Shown piece by piece: positions 6,687 to 14,877 of a DNA stretch of 16,208 nt; the stretch's first letter is position 1, and the number at the start of each line of letters is the position of its first letter. This DNA comes from Leptolyngbyaceae cyanobacterium SM1_3_5 (GTDB taxonomy: Bacteria > Cyanobacteriota > Cyanobacteriia > Elainellales > Elainellaceae), in NCBI GenBank assembly GCA_012031475.1, contig JAAUTJ010000031.1:1-16208 (forward strand). The letters run 5' to 3'. Under the pieces are notes generated by a model that was not told the origin of the DNA, did no database searches, and was given only the letters and a program-made list of their open reading frames with translations. Both the position numbers and the translations under genes were made by a program.

Positions 6687-7750
6687 ATGCCAGCTTCGTT
6701 CCGCCGCATCATTACGGGAGGCGTGTTCTTCACGATCACGCTGGTCGTTGCCGTCACGGGCTACATCGTTTCGGGCTGGACGCCGATCGAATCGATCTAC
6801 ATGGTGGTGATCACAATTTTTGGCGTGGGCTTTGGCGAGGTGCGCCCCATTCAAACGACGACGCTGCGGATTTTCACGATTTTGGTGATCGTCTGCGGCT
6901 ATGCTTCGGTGGCCTATACGATCGGGGGATTTGTGCAACTGATGACGGAAGGGGAACTGAATCAAGCGATTAAATACCGACGCAAAATTATGGAGATCGA
7001 TCGACTGCACGACCACGTAATCATCTGCGGGTTTGGCCGTTTGGGGCAGGTGATGGCGCGAAAATTAAAGGAATCTCGCGAGGCCGCTGTGATCATCGAT
7101 AGCTGCACCGATCGCATCGCGCTGGCGGAAGAAATGGGCTATCTGGCTTTGGTGGGCAATGCCACTGATGAAACGATTTTGGAGGCGGCGGGGATCGATC
7201 GCGCTCGCTTTCTGGCGACGGTTTTGCCGGATGATGCCGCCAATGTGTTCATCACGCTGACGGCTCGCGGCCTGAATACCGATTTGATTATTCTTGCCAG
7301 AGGCGAACTGCCTCGACGGAAAATAAGCTGCGGCAGGCCGGAGCCGATCATGTCGTGCTGCCTGCAACGATCGGCGGGTTGCGGATGGCGCACATGGTGA
7401 CGCATCCTGCCGCGCTGGATTTTCTTGACCAAAACGACGGCGGCAGCACGATCAACGAACTGCTGGAGCCGTATGACATTCAAATTGAGGAGTTGGCGAT
7501 CGTGCCGGATTCGCCGCTGATTGGCCGGACGATCGGAGATATCGAAGTGCGCGGCAAAGGTGGCTTTATCGTCATGGCGCTCCGGCGCGAAGACGGCTCG
7601 ACGTTCAAGCATCCTGACCACAGTATGTTGGTGATGACGGGCGACACGCTGATCGTGCTGGGACACCAAGGCGACATTCCCAAATTCGCGCAGCACTACA
7701 CGCTCAAGCGCCAAGACCGCACCTATCGCGGCACAACCTATCGCACTTGA
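6687..7750 (+). CDS. Two-TM potassium channel with RCK (TrkA-N/TrkA-C) domain (frame broken by a 1-base deletion)
   Basis: MthK-type ligand-gated potassium channel. TM1 is at about residues 9-30. The pore helix and filter region TIFGVGFGE is at 43-51, a variant of the usual TVGYGD. TM2 is at about 60-84. The TrkA-N Rossmann domain has GFGRLG at 115-120 and the expected acidic residue at 138 (AAVIIDSC). A C-terminal TrkA-C domain follows (IQIEELAIVPDSPLIG, then MTGDTLIVLGHQG). The frame is lost at 7311-7312. Adding one C there joins GELP to STENKLRQAGADHVVLPA and restores a protein of about 354 residues. As written, the first frame ends at 7400. The ATG at 6687 is chosen because the frame upstream is repeat DNA. 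The tail overlaps the opposing TPR gene by 13 bases. The effector (Ca2+ or nucleotide) cannot be told from sequence. Confidence 0.85.
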
Positions 7751-9129
7751 CGCAAGGCCGTGACCGCCTGAATCACCTGGCGATATTCGGCAGCGCGACC
7801 CGCCTGCAAATACAGTTCTGCCGCCAAATTGAAATCGGCGATCGCCCCGGCTTGATTGCCTTGCTCAGCCCGCAGCCGACCGCGACTGAAATAGGCATCG
7901 GCATTTTCGGGATCGATCGCGATCGCCCGCTCAAAATCCGCTAGCGCACTGGACGGATCGCCCTGCGCCAAGGCGAGATTAGCGCGTCCGGTCAGGGCAT
8001 CGGCACTGTTGGAATTGAAAGAAATCGCCTGCGTGAAATCTTGGGTGGCGGCGATCGCGTCTCCCTGTGCGGCCAGCAGGTTCGCCCGCGCAATCAAGGC
8101 GTCGGCAGCATTCGGCTCTAGGGCAATCGCTTCGGAATAATCCGCGATCGCGCTTCTGTATCCCCGATCGCCTGCCGCAGTTGCGCTCGCCGCACGTAAG
8201 CTTCGGGGTTCGGTTGCAGCGCGATCGCCTGCGAAAAATCCGCGATCGCTCCGTTCACGTTGCCCAAACTGGCCTGTACTGCCGCCCGTCCGAGCAACGC
8301 TTTGGCGCTGTTGGCGTCGAGTTCAATGGCGCGATCGAAATCTCGCTGTGCCTGCTGGAGATTTCCCGCTGTTGCCAGCAGATAGCCGCGATTGTAGAAA
8401 GCATCGGAGTTTTCCGCATCGATTTCGATCGCCCGATCGAAGTTTTGCCGCGCCAGGTCGCGATCGCCCTGTCGATACAGAGCGGCTCCTCGTCCCACGT
8501 AGGCGGCGGCTAGTCGGGGATTCAGGTCAATGGCGCGATCGAAATCGACAAAGGCAGCATCGAAATTTTCCTGTGCGGCGTACATTGCGCCGCGATGCAA
8601 ATAGGCTTCGGCGTAGTCGGGCTGAACGGCGATCGATCGCTCAAAATCCGCCATTGCGCCCGCCGCATCACCCGCTGACTGCCGCAAAATGCCGCGAAAG
8701 ACCAAGGCGGGAGCCATCGTTTCATCCAGCGCGGTCGCCTGCTCAAAATCTGCCGCCGCCGCGCCAAAATTGCGCTGGTCGTAGTACACCAAGCCGCGAT
8801 GAAAGTAGGCCAGCGCGTTGTTGCGATCGAGGGCGATCGCCTGATTGAAATCTTCGAGTGCTGCCGCTGTTGCGGTCGGATCGGCCAGTGTCCGCGCAAA
8901 GCCGCGATACACATAGGCGGGCGCAAGCTGGGATCGGCGGTGATGGCGCGATCGAATGCGGCGATCGCGTCGGCATAGTCGCCATCTTCAAGGTCTTCGA
9001 CGCCGCGTGAAATCCGGCAGGCGGCTGTGCGGACGACTGTGCGAACGACTGTGCGGACGACTGTGCGATCGCGGGGACGGCAACGCTCGAAACCAAAACT
9101 GCGCTCAAGATCGTGACAACCCAATTCAT
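7738..9129 (-). CDS. Secreted TPR-repeat protein, 12 TPRs (frame broken by three 1-base deletions)
   Basis: Restored, this is a protein of about 464 residues. It starts with a Sec signal peptide (MNWVVTILSAVLVSSVAVPA, then IAQ) and a short SSAQ-type repeat linker. About twelve consecutive tetratricopeptide repeats follow, of the form QGDxxxAxxDFDRAIxxDPxxAxAYxxRG, running to the C-terminus (LTALRQVR-like end at 7738). TPR solenoids mediate protein-protein contacts; the signal peptide places it in the periplasm or anchored at the membrane. Frame breaks lie near 9014-9015, 8922-8926 and 8152-8153, and each is repaired by one added base. Continuous repeats across all three breaks argue that it is one gene. 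The ATG at 9127-9129 has a weak AGGGAG upstream. Its stop overlaps the potassium channel stop. No partner can be inferred. Confidence 0.8.
9026..9071. repeat. 12-bp tandem repeat coding an SSAQ linker
   Basis: Unit TGTGCGGACGAC at 9026-9037, a copy with one change at 9038-9049, a third at 9050-9061 and a partial fourth. On the coding strand it gives repeated Ser-Ser-Ala-Gln directly after the predicted signal peptide of the TPR protein. The unit length is a multiple of three, so copy-number change would keep frame. Confidence 0.75.
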
Positions 9130-9209
9130 CGGGGAGGCTCCCTGTGTGTGACTTGGGGTTTAAACTACCCGAATTTGCGGCGATCGCGGTCATATTCCGC
9201 GCAAATCGA

Positions 9210-9746
9210 TCAGGCGCAGCGCTGCCAAGCTTGCTGCTGGAGGCGATGCATATGATCGAACAGTTGCCAGCAGTATTGCTCTGGCAGGCCGCAAGTCACC
9301 GCGCCGCGCAGGACAACGTTAAAGTACCAGTCGTTGGGCGCGTGTTCTTCGGGAAGTTTTTCCGTCACGGTGTAGGTACGGACGTTGCGGTAGGTGCGTT
9401 CACCCGTTGTCACTTCGATCGCTTCGTGGTGATAGCCCAATTCGCGCAGGTCGAGCGCGTCACTGAAGCGGCAGGGAAGCTGATACAAAACGCCTTCGAC
9501 GGTGGAACCAGAATCCTTGACGATATCCAAAACGCCGCTGTCACGAAAGCGCGATCGACTAAAAAAACCTAAGCGGTAGCCTTGCAATTGCGCCGCGCCG
9601 ATCACGTAGTGGTGCATGTCTGCGCCGAGCGATCGCTTCAGGTCTACGGGGCACATGCAAGAGCCGTAAGCGAAATAGTAGAACGTTGGTTCAGCGATCG
9701 ATCGGGCTTCGGCAGGAGACAAACGCAGGTTCGACAAGGCTCCCAT
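9210..9746 (-). CDS. Gamma-glutamylcyclotransferase-like protein
   Basis: 178-residue protein of the GGCT/AIG2-like fold. The nucleotide-independent signature appears as YYFAYGSCMCPVDLKRSLG near residue 22, a variant of the usual YGSN motif with Cys in place of Asn. The segment LDLRELGYHHEAIEV aligns with the family region that supplies the catalytic Glu. Family members release 5-oxoproline from gamma-glutamyl peptides, or degrade glutathione; the true substrate here is unknown. The frame is open to a GTG at 9804-9806. That codon lies inside the -35 element of a good promoter (9777-9806), so the ATG at 9744-9746 is chosen, giving a leader of about 25 bases. It lies downstream of ftsZ on the same strand but appears to be separately transcribed. 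Confidence 0.8.
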   Translation of the reverse strand: MGALSNLRLSPAEARSIAEPTFYYFAYGSCMCPVDLKRSLGADMHHYVIGAAQLQGYRLGFFSRSRFRDSGVLDIVKDSGSTVEGVLYQLPCRFSDALDLRELGYHHEAIEVTTGERTYRNVRTYTVTEKLPEEHAPNDWYFNVVLRGAVTCGLPEQYCWQLFDHMHRLQQQAWQRCA

Positions 9747-9776
9747 GATGTTTGACGGATAAAACGATTTCTCAGC

Positions 9777-9806
9777 ATCATAGCAGATACCGGGAAGCAA
9801 TGTCAC
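9777..9806 (-). promoter_or_regulatory. Sigma70-type promoter of the GGCT-like gene
   Basis: On the minus strand: GTGACA (-35, five of six), an 18-base spacer ending in TGC, then TATGAT (-10 with an extended TG-N motif). The predicted transcription start is about 25 bases before the ATG at 9746. It lies just past the ftsZ stop at 9831. Confidence 0.5.
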
Positions 9807-9830
9807 TAATTCCGACGTAGAAACCGTAGA

Positions 9831-11020
9831 TTAGCGATTCGGGCGGCGTCGCTGGAGAAATTCGGGAATATCAAGTCCCGGTTTAGCAGCAGGCTGATCT
9901 CTGCGCGGATCGGCAGTGGGAATCGATCGGGTTGGCGGCTGAGGAGTGCGCGGAATCGGAGTCACTTTTGCGGCGGGCTGCGCGGACGCTTCGAGGTTAA
10001 ATCCGGTTGCAATCACCGTAATGCGAACTTCTCCCTGGAGGCGATCGTCAATCACCGCGCCAAAGATGATGTTGGCGTTCGGGTCAACGGCTTCGTAGAT
10101 GATCTCGGCAGCCGAGTTGACTTCGTGCAGGGTGAGGTCGCTGCCCCCCGTAATGTTGAAGACAACGCCGCGAGCGCCATCGATCGAGCTTTCCAGCAGG
10201 GGAGACGAGATCGCGGTCATTGCTGCTTCTCTGGCTCTGGACTTGCCCGACCCGACGCCAATGCCCATCAGCGCTGATCCGGCATCGGCCATGACTGCCC
10301 GCACGTCGGCAAAGTCCACGTTCACCAGTCCGGGAATCGTGATGATGTCCGAAATGCCCTGGACGCCCTGCCGCAGGATGTCGTCCGCGACGCGAAACGC
10401 TTCTTGCACCGGGGTTTGTTCTGAAATCACCGACAGCAATTTGTCATTCGGAATGATGATCAGCGTATCGACGCTGCCTTGCAGGGCGGCAATGCCTTCA
10501 TCCGCCTGGTTGGTGCGTCTGCGGCCTTCAAACGTAAACGGGCGAGTGACGACGCCAACCGTCAACGCGCCGACTTCTTTGGCGACTTCGGCCACGATCG
10601 GAGCCGCGCCCGTACCTGTGCCGCCGCCCATGCCCGCCGTGATGAACACCAAATCGGCATCTTCAAGGGCAGCCGAAATTTCGTCGCGTGATTCTTCAGC
10701 GGCTTTTTGGCCGATCGCTGGGTTGCCGCCCGCGCCCAAACCTCTGGTCAGCTTTTGGCCGACTTGCAGGCGATTGTAGGCTTCGGCATTCGTCAGCGCT
10801 TGCGCGTCGGTGTTGATCGACCAAAATTCGATCCCCGACACTTCGCTGGCGATCATGCGATTGACCGCGTTGCAGCCACCCCCCCCGACCCCAATCACCT
10901 TGATTTGGCAACACTGCTCGGCACGACTTCCACACTCCTAGATTCTTCTGCCGCGCTTTTGGCGTCGCGGACTTGTCCCAAGTGTATGCCAGAGTTTGTA
11001 AAAGGATTGGAAGCATTCAT
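9831..11020 (-). CDS. ftsZ: Cell division protein FtsZ (frame broken by a 1-base deletion near the N-terminus)
   Basis: Tubulin-like GTPase that polymerises into the Z ring. Key features are IGVGGGGCNAVNRMI near the N-terminus, the tubulin signature GGGTGTG at about residues 132-138, and the synergy-loop region NVDFADVRAVM. A Pro/Thr-rich linker (TPIPRTPQPPTR) leads to the C-terminal partner-binding peptide GLDIPEFLQRRR. The uninterrupted frame begins only at a GTG at 10898, mid-way through the first beta strand (KVIGVGGGG). Upstream, in the adjacent frame, from the ATG at 11018-11020, runs MNASNPFTNSGIHLGQVRDA and ends VPSSVAK. Restoring one A at the AAA (plus-strand 10904-10906) gives SSVAK-IKVIGVGGGG and a protein of 396 residues, normal with a cyanobacterial N-terminal extension. 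ftsZ is normally essential, so the break is probably an error. It is downstream of ftsQ and has a leader carrying its own promoter. Confidence 0.95.
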
Positions 11021-11075
11021 TGATGATAAAAAAGTCGGTTGTTCTTCTGAGGGAGCCTGCATCGGTCATAACCTG

Positions 11076-11107
11076 GCGATTTCAATGGACTGCGATTTCA
11101 ATGGACT
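11076..11107. repeat. Exact 16-bp tandem duplication in the ftsZ leader
   Basis: GCGATTTCAATGGACT occurs twice back to back (11076-11091 and 11092-11107) with no mismatch. It lies between the predicted ftsZ promoter and the ftsZ ATG at 11020, so it would be transcribed in the leader RNA. Confidence 0.9.
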
Positions 11108-11192
11108 TGCAGCCAGAAACCACTGAGACTAACGACTTGACCCGCTCCCGGATCGCACGGATTCACGATCGAGACAATGGCTAGAGAAATCA

Positions 11193-11245
11193 ATCATAGC
11201 ACCGAGTCATTTGTGGATTCTGACGGGCGATCGACCCCTTGTCAA
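11193..11245 (-). promoter_or_regulatory. Promoter region of ftsZ
   Basis: Minus strand: a consensus TTGACA at 11240-11245, a 17-base spacer and CAGAAT (four of six) at 11217-11222. A second candidate is the extended -10 TGCTATGAT at 11193-11201, which lacks a good -35. Both lie 35-90 bases past the ftsQ stop and imply a leader of about 170-190 bases before the ftsZ ATG, allowing expression independent of ftsQ. Confidence 0.5.
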
Positions 11246-11281
11246 CCTTAATTTTCCTTTCCTTACACGGTGATTGGACAC

Positions 11282-12100
11282 TCAAGGCGTTGATTCGGCT
11301 GCGGGTGGCGGAGTGCGGCTGTCCTGCACAAGTTGCACTAGAGGCGAATCTGGGCTGCGTAAGTCGATGTAGGCAATTTCAGTGGGATTGACGTTGCTGC
11401 CAATTTGCCGCATTCGATCGAGCGATCGAAGCTGTTGATTTAAGCGTGGACTCAAAGCGCCCAAATGAACAATTCCCAACTCGGTTTTTAAGATTAAATT
11501 CGTCGGTTCACGCCAATCGATTTCCGAAATTTTAACAGGACTGGTACTGATCAACGGATGGAGCGTCGTCCACTGGCTGCGATATTGATCGCGCATCCCT
11601 AACACCTTCAACGATGGCAGTGCGATCGACTGGTGGAGCCGCTGAAAACTCTGCAACGGAATCGCGTGGCCTTGTGCATCCAGCAAGCTTATCGTGTTGT
11701 CAGCGGAAACGGCGATCGCGACCGGAGTGCGCTCTTGAATTTGCACCTTCAGCCGGGGCGGAAACAACTGCCGCGACACGGTGGCCTGCGCGATTGGGGC
11801 TTGCTGCTTCAGCCTTTGGGCGATCGCTTCCGGCTGAATTTGCCAAAGCGACTGCGGATAGGCGATCGGCAGCAGCTTTTGCACAGTGGCCGTAGACAAC
11901 AATCGATTGCCCTGCACTTCGACCTGCTGCGGCTGACGCACCACCCAAGCAGGCAGCGACATCACCCAAACTGAACCGCCAGCAATTCCCAACACAAACA
12001 GCAAGCGCCAACTCGCCTGCATAATCCGAACTTTACGCTGGCGGCGCAGTTGTCGCCGTCGTTCAGTCAGTTCAGCGCGAGACACATCCGCAAAAGGCAT
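11282..12100 (-). CDS. ftsQ: Cell division protein FtsQ (POTRA domain)
   Basis: 272-residue bitopic inner-membrane protein of the divisome. The N-terminus is short, cytoplasmic and very basic (ELTERRRQLRRQRKVRIMQA). One membrane helix follows (about residues 31-48, LLFVLGIAGGSVWVMSLPAW). A POTRA domain comes next, beginning VEVQGNRLLSTATVQKLLP and including PQSLWQIQPEAIAQRL and the FPPRLKVQIQERTPVAIA strand. The C-terminal beta domain contains LKTELGIVHLGALSPRLNQQ and ends in a Pro-rich tail. Position immediately before ftsZ is the usual cyanobacterial order. The ATG at 12098-12100 follows the stop of the upstream gene by seven bases with no clear ribosome site, so translational coupling is likely. 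The frame is intact. FtsQ links early and late divisome proteins. Confidence 0.92.
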   Translation of the reverse strand: MPFADVSRAELTERRRQLRRQRKVRIMQASWRLLFVLGIAGGSVWVMSLPAWVVRQPQQVEVQGNRLLSTATVQKLLPIAYPQSLWQIQPEAIAQRLKQQAPIAQATVSRQLFPPRLKVQIQERTPVAIAVSADNTISLLDAQGHAIPLQSFQRLHQSIALPSLKVLGMRDQYRSQWTTLHPLISTSPVKISEIDWREPTNLILKTELGIVHLGALSPRLNQQLRSLDRMRQIGSNVNPTEIAYIDLRSPDSPLVQLVQDSRTPPPAAESTP

Positions 12101-12107
12101 CGATCGA

Positions 12108-12551
12108 TCACATGGTTTCGTTGGGTTTAGATTGTAACCGAGGAAGCTGCGATCGCAGCACTTTTCCCCATTCCTGCGCCAAACCCAACTCCGTAAACGG
12201 CACCTGAATCACTTGATCCCCGTTGGCAAACTCAAACGCCAAAGCCGCCCGTCGAGCGCTCGGCAGCGTTTCCGCAGCTAGGTCAACCGATCGATCGTCC
12301 GCCAGCAGTTCGATCGATTTCACCTGCCCCAGCGAAAAACTTTGTAGCTCAATCATCCCTTGGCGGGTCGGCTTGCCCCAAGTCAGTTGCTCCCCACGCT
12401 GTCCCAAAACCGCCAGAATATCGTACTTGGCGCGATCGAACTGTGCCGCCCAACCGCGATATGCCTCCACTTTTTGATACTCATTCCACCCCGCCCAAGC
12501 CAGCCAAAAAAACAGCGCCAGCAGCGGTAGCCAGATTAAACCTCTTGTCAT
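12108..12551 (-). CDS. Conserved single-pass membrane protein upstream of ftsQ
   Basis: 147 residues. There is one N-terminal membrane helix (about 5-22, WLPLLALFFWLAWAGW), then a soluble domain of about 120 residues with GWAAQFDRAKYDILAVLGQR, GEQLTWGKPTRQGMIELQSF and ALAFEFANGDQVIQVPFTEL. The last part looks like alternating beta strands. I do not recognise a named family. It is probably exported or membrane-anchored with the domain on one face. Its stop lies seven bases before the ftsQ start, so the two are almost certainly co-transcribed, and a role linked to the cell envelope or division is a reasonable but unproven guess. The ATG at 12549-12551 has no strong ribosome site. Confidence 0.78.
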   Translation of the reverse strand: MTRGLIWLPLLALFFWLAWAGWNEYQKVEAYRGWAAQFDRAKYDILAVLGQRGEQLTWGKPTRQGMIELQSFSLGQVKSIELLADDRSVDLAAETLPSARRAALAFEFANGDQVIQVPFTELGLAQEWGKVLRSQLPRLQSKPNETM

Positions 12552-12943
12552 GCGATTGAGTTTGGAGCGTCAGATTTAACGGTAGCAGGTGGAGGGGTTC
12601 GGGGTTCGGGCTAGGGGCATCTCTGTTGAGATGACCACTTGTGCTTGCCAACGCCTCACGCTATTAAACGCAAAATCGGCATTTCAGACTTCGGCAAAAT
12701 TATTCTTTTTCAATAAAAATTAAACGATCGCCCCTGCTGAATGACTGCCTTAAAATTGGAATCGGTGAAATCCTTGTGAATCAAGCATAGTACAAAAGCT
12801 CACCTTAACAGGGGTGTCCCTAGCCCCTAACCCCTCCTTCCGTCCTTCACAAATCGCAGCGATAGAATAGTCGCATAACGCGGAACCTCCGCATCGCGCC
12901 ATTTGCGCCACATTCTCGATCGCTGTCACTGGGAGAAGAAATC
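12552..12943. other. Divergent intergenic region with G-rich inverted repeats
   Basis: No gene seen. A G-rich block at 12591-12619 (GGAGGGGTT, GGGGTTC units, then GGGCTAGGGG) is matched in inverted orientation at 12818-12837 (reverse complement GGAGGGGTT then AGGGGCTAGGG). The two bracket about 200 AT-richer bases. A 6-bp-stem hairpin (CATCTC, TGTT, GAGATG) lies at 12618-12633. Close to the aminotransferase, TAGAAT at 12863-12868 is a possible -10 with no good -35. The bracketed block could be a small mobile repeat; no transposase is present. Confidence 0.45.
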
Positions 12944-14288
12944 ATGGTACAGGAACTCACCCCGCCCACCACAACAAGTATCCGTCCCGAACTCGAAGCC
13001 TTCTGGATGCCGTTTACGGCCAATCGGCAATTCAAGGCCAAACCGCGCATGATGGTCGCGGCCAAAGACATGTACTACACGACCGAGGACGATCGCCAAG
13101 TCCTCGACGGCACAGCCGGACTGTGGTGCGTCAATGCCGGACATTCGCGGACGCGCATCGTTGAAGCCGTGCAAAAGCAAGTGGCGACGCTGGATTTTTC
13201 CCCGACCTTTCAGATGGGACATCCCGGCCCGTTTCAGGTGGCCGATCGCCTCGCCAAAATGCTTCCGGGCGACCTGAATCATATTTTCTTCACCAATTCC
13301 GGCTCGGAAGCGGTCGATTCGGCCTTGAAGATTGCGATCGCCTACCACCGCGCCAAAGGAGACGGAACCCGACAGCGGTTGATTGGACGCGAACGCGGCT
13401 ATCACGGCGTCGGCTTTGGCGGCATTTCGGTCGGCGGCATCGGCCCCAACCGCAAATTCTACGGCAGCCTGATTCCCGGCGTCGATCACCTGCCGCACAC
13501 GCACAACCTCGAACACAACGCCTTCACCAAAGGCCAGCCGCAGTGGGGCGCACATCTAGCCGACGAGCTAGAGCGGATCGTTGCCCTGCATGACGCTTCC
13601 AACATCGCCGCCGTCATCGTTGAGCCTGTGGCCGGATCGACAGGCGTGTTGATTCCGCCGCAGGGCTATTTGCAGCGGTTGCGCCAAATTTGCGACAAGC
13701 ACGGCATTTTTGTTGATTTTTGACGAAGTGATTACCGGATTTGGTCGGCTGGGTGCGCCGTTTGCCGCCGACTATTTTGGCGTCTTGCCGGACATGATTT
13801 GCGTCGCTAAAGGCATCACAAACGGAACCGTGCCGATGGGAGCCGTGTTCGTGCGCGACCCCATTTTTGAGGCGTTCATGCACGGCGGCGAAAATGCGAT
13901 CGAACTGTTTCACGGCTATACCTACTCCGGCCACCCGCTCGCCTGCGCCGCCGCCCTCGCCACTTTGGACGTTTACGAAGAAGAAGGCTTGTTCGATCGC
14001 GCCCGCGACCTGTCGAGCTACTGGGAAACCGCCGTCCACTCGCTCAAAGACGCGCCCCACGTGATTGACGTTCGCAACCTCGGCCTCGTTGCCGGAATCG
14101 AACTTGCCTCCATTCCCGGCAAGCCCGGTGCCCGCGCCTACGATCTGTTTGTCCGCTGCTACGAACAAGGCTTGCTGACCCGCACAACCGGAGACATCAT
14201 TGCCCTGTCGCCGCCCTTGATGATCGAAAAGCAGCAGATTGATCAGATCGTGGAGACGATCGCGTCCGTTTTGCACGAAATCGCGTAG
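12944..14288 (+). CDS. Class III aminotransferase, omega-amino acid:pyruvate type (frame broken by a 1-base insertion)
   Basis: PLP-dependent transaminase expected to move the amino group of a beta- or omega-amino acid such as beta-alanine to pyruvate, giving alanine and a semialdehyde. Motifs are the N-terminal FWMPFTANRQFKAKPRM, AGLWCVNAGHSR, the phosphate-binding NSGSEAVDSALK, RGYHGVGFGG, IFDEVITGFGRLG with the ring-contacting Asp, and the Schiff-base Lys in VAKGITNGTVPMG at about residue 289. The first frame stops at 13723. One T too many in the T-run at 13707-13711 explains it; removing one gives KHGILLIFDEVITGFG and 447 residues, the usual length. The ATG at 12944 follows GGGAGAAG. The TAG stop at 14286-14288 lies inside the second copy of the 28-bp palindrome. 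Substrate specificity is inferred from similarity to the beta-alanine:pyruvate group. Confidence 0.88.
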
Positions 14289-14314
14289 AGACGCGAGATC
14301 TCGCGTCTCTACGC
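14283..14314. repeat. 28-bp perfect palindrome, copy 2 (32 bp with flanks)
   Basis: The same 28-bp core as at 6619-6646 (half site GTAGAGACGCGAGA), extended here by GC pairs on each side to a perfect 32-bp palindrome. It includes the TAG stop codon of the aminotransferase at 14286-14288 and would fold into a strong hairpin at the end of that mRNA. No T-run follows. Confidence 0.85.
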
Positions 14315-14324
14315 CTGGAATCGC

Positions 14325-14361
14325 GGGCAGATCGATCGAACCTTGGGCGATCGATCTGCCC
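14325..14361. terminator. Strong hairpin between convergent genes
   Basis: A perfect 14-bp stem, GGGCAGATCGATCG with CGATCGATCTGCCC, encloses a 9-base loop. It lies between the aminotransferase stop (14288) and abuts the GNAT stop codon (14362-14364). There is no T-run on either strand, so it is a bidirectional hairpin that may end transcription or protect both 3' ends rather than a textbook intrinsic terminator. Confidence 0.55.
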
Positions 14362-14877
14362 TCACTCCGGATACCAAAACATCCCCTTAATGCCCTCCGG
14401 GTCAGACATGAAGCCCAAGCCGCGATAGAAGTTGACGACTTGCGGATCGGCAAACAGCGTAATGTTGCTGATGTCTTCGCTGCGGAGCTTTTTTGATCAT
14501 TTGGCGCATCAGGCTTTGCCAAAGCCTTTGCCCTGAAAATCTGGGTGAACCACAACATCCCAAATTGTGGCGTTGAAGGCGTGGTCAGAAGTGGCGCGGG
14601 CAAAGCCGACCAGTCGGCGCGTTGCGCCGCGCTGCTCCCACATTGAGACGACGAGGAAGCTGTGCTGAATCGCCTTTTTCACCTTTCGCAAAGGACGGCG
14701 CGACCAGCCAACTGCATCGCAGAGTTCTTCGAGTTCATACAGATCGATTTCGCGATCGGTGCTGAAGAAAACACGCGAGCCTTCATTGGTCGCTTCTGAC
14801 GCGCCAAATTCCGACGGGGCTGGCTTGGATGTGGCAGCAGCATCAGAAGCACTAAACAAGCTTTTCCAGAAACCCAT
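14362..14877 (-). CDS. GNAT acetyltransferase, Ycf52/NSI-like (frame broken by a deletion and an insertion)
   Basis: Restored length is about 171 residues. The GNAT core has VGFARATSDHAFNATIWDVV, then VHPDFQGKGFGKALMRQMI, with the acetyl-CoA-binding Q-x-x-G-x-G-K/A motif (QGKGFGKA) intact. The C-terminal VNFYRGLGFMSDPEGIKGMF is typical of the cyanobacterial and plastid Ycf52/NSI group, whose plant members acetylate lysines or arylalkylamines. The N-terminal 40 residues are a low-complexity Ser/Ala extension. As written, the frame ends at 14509 right after GKGFGKA. Adding one G at 14512-14513 and removing one T from the run at 14489-14494 restores LMRQMIKKLRSEDISNITLF and the end ...WYPE at 14362. 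The two indels cancel each other. The ATG at 14875-14877 is the natural start. The substrate is not predictable. Confidence 0.82.

Noticed and set aside
8348..8848. 166-residue plus-strand frame antisense to the TPR gene
   Set aside because: Arg/Pro-rich product typical of the reverse strand of repeated TPR codons.
10099..10779. 226-residue open frame antisense to ftsZ
   Set aside because: It is the mirror of strongly conserved ftsZ codons in a GC-rich gene, with low-complexity Ser/Ala/Thr composition and no start signal.
13707..13723. Programmed ribosomal frameshift at the T-run in the aminotransferase
   Set aside because: No slippery heptamer with downstream stimulator was evident, the family does not use frameshifting, and similar breaks occur in many unrelated genes here, so a base-call error is simpler.
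13614..14603. 329-residue open frame on the minus strand across the aminotransferase and GNAT genes
   Set aside because: It is antisense to clear class III aminotransferase motifs, runs through the palindrome, and has no recognisable domain.
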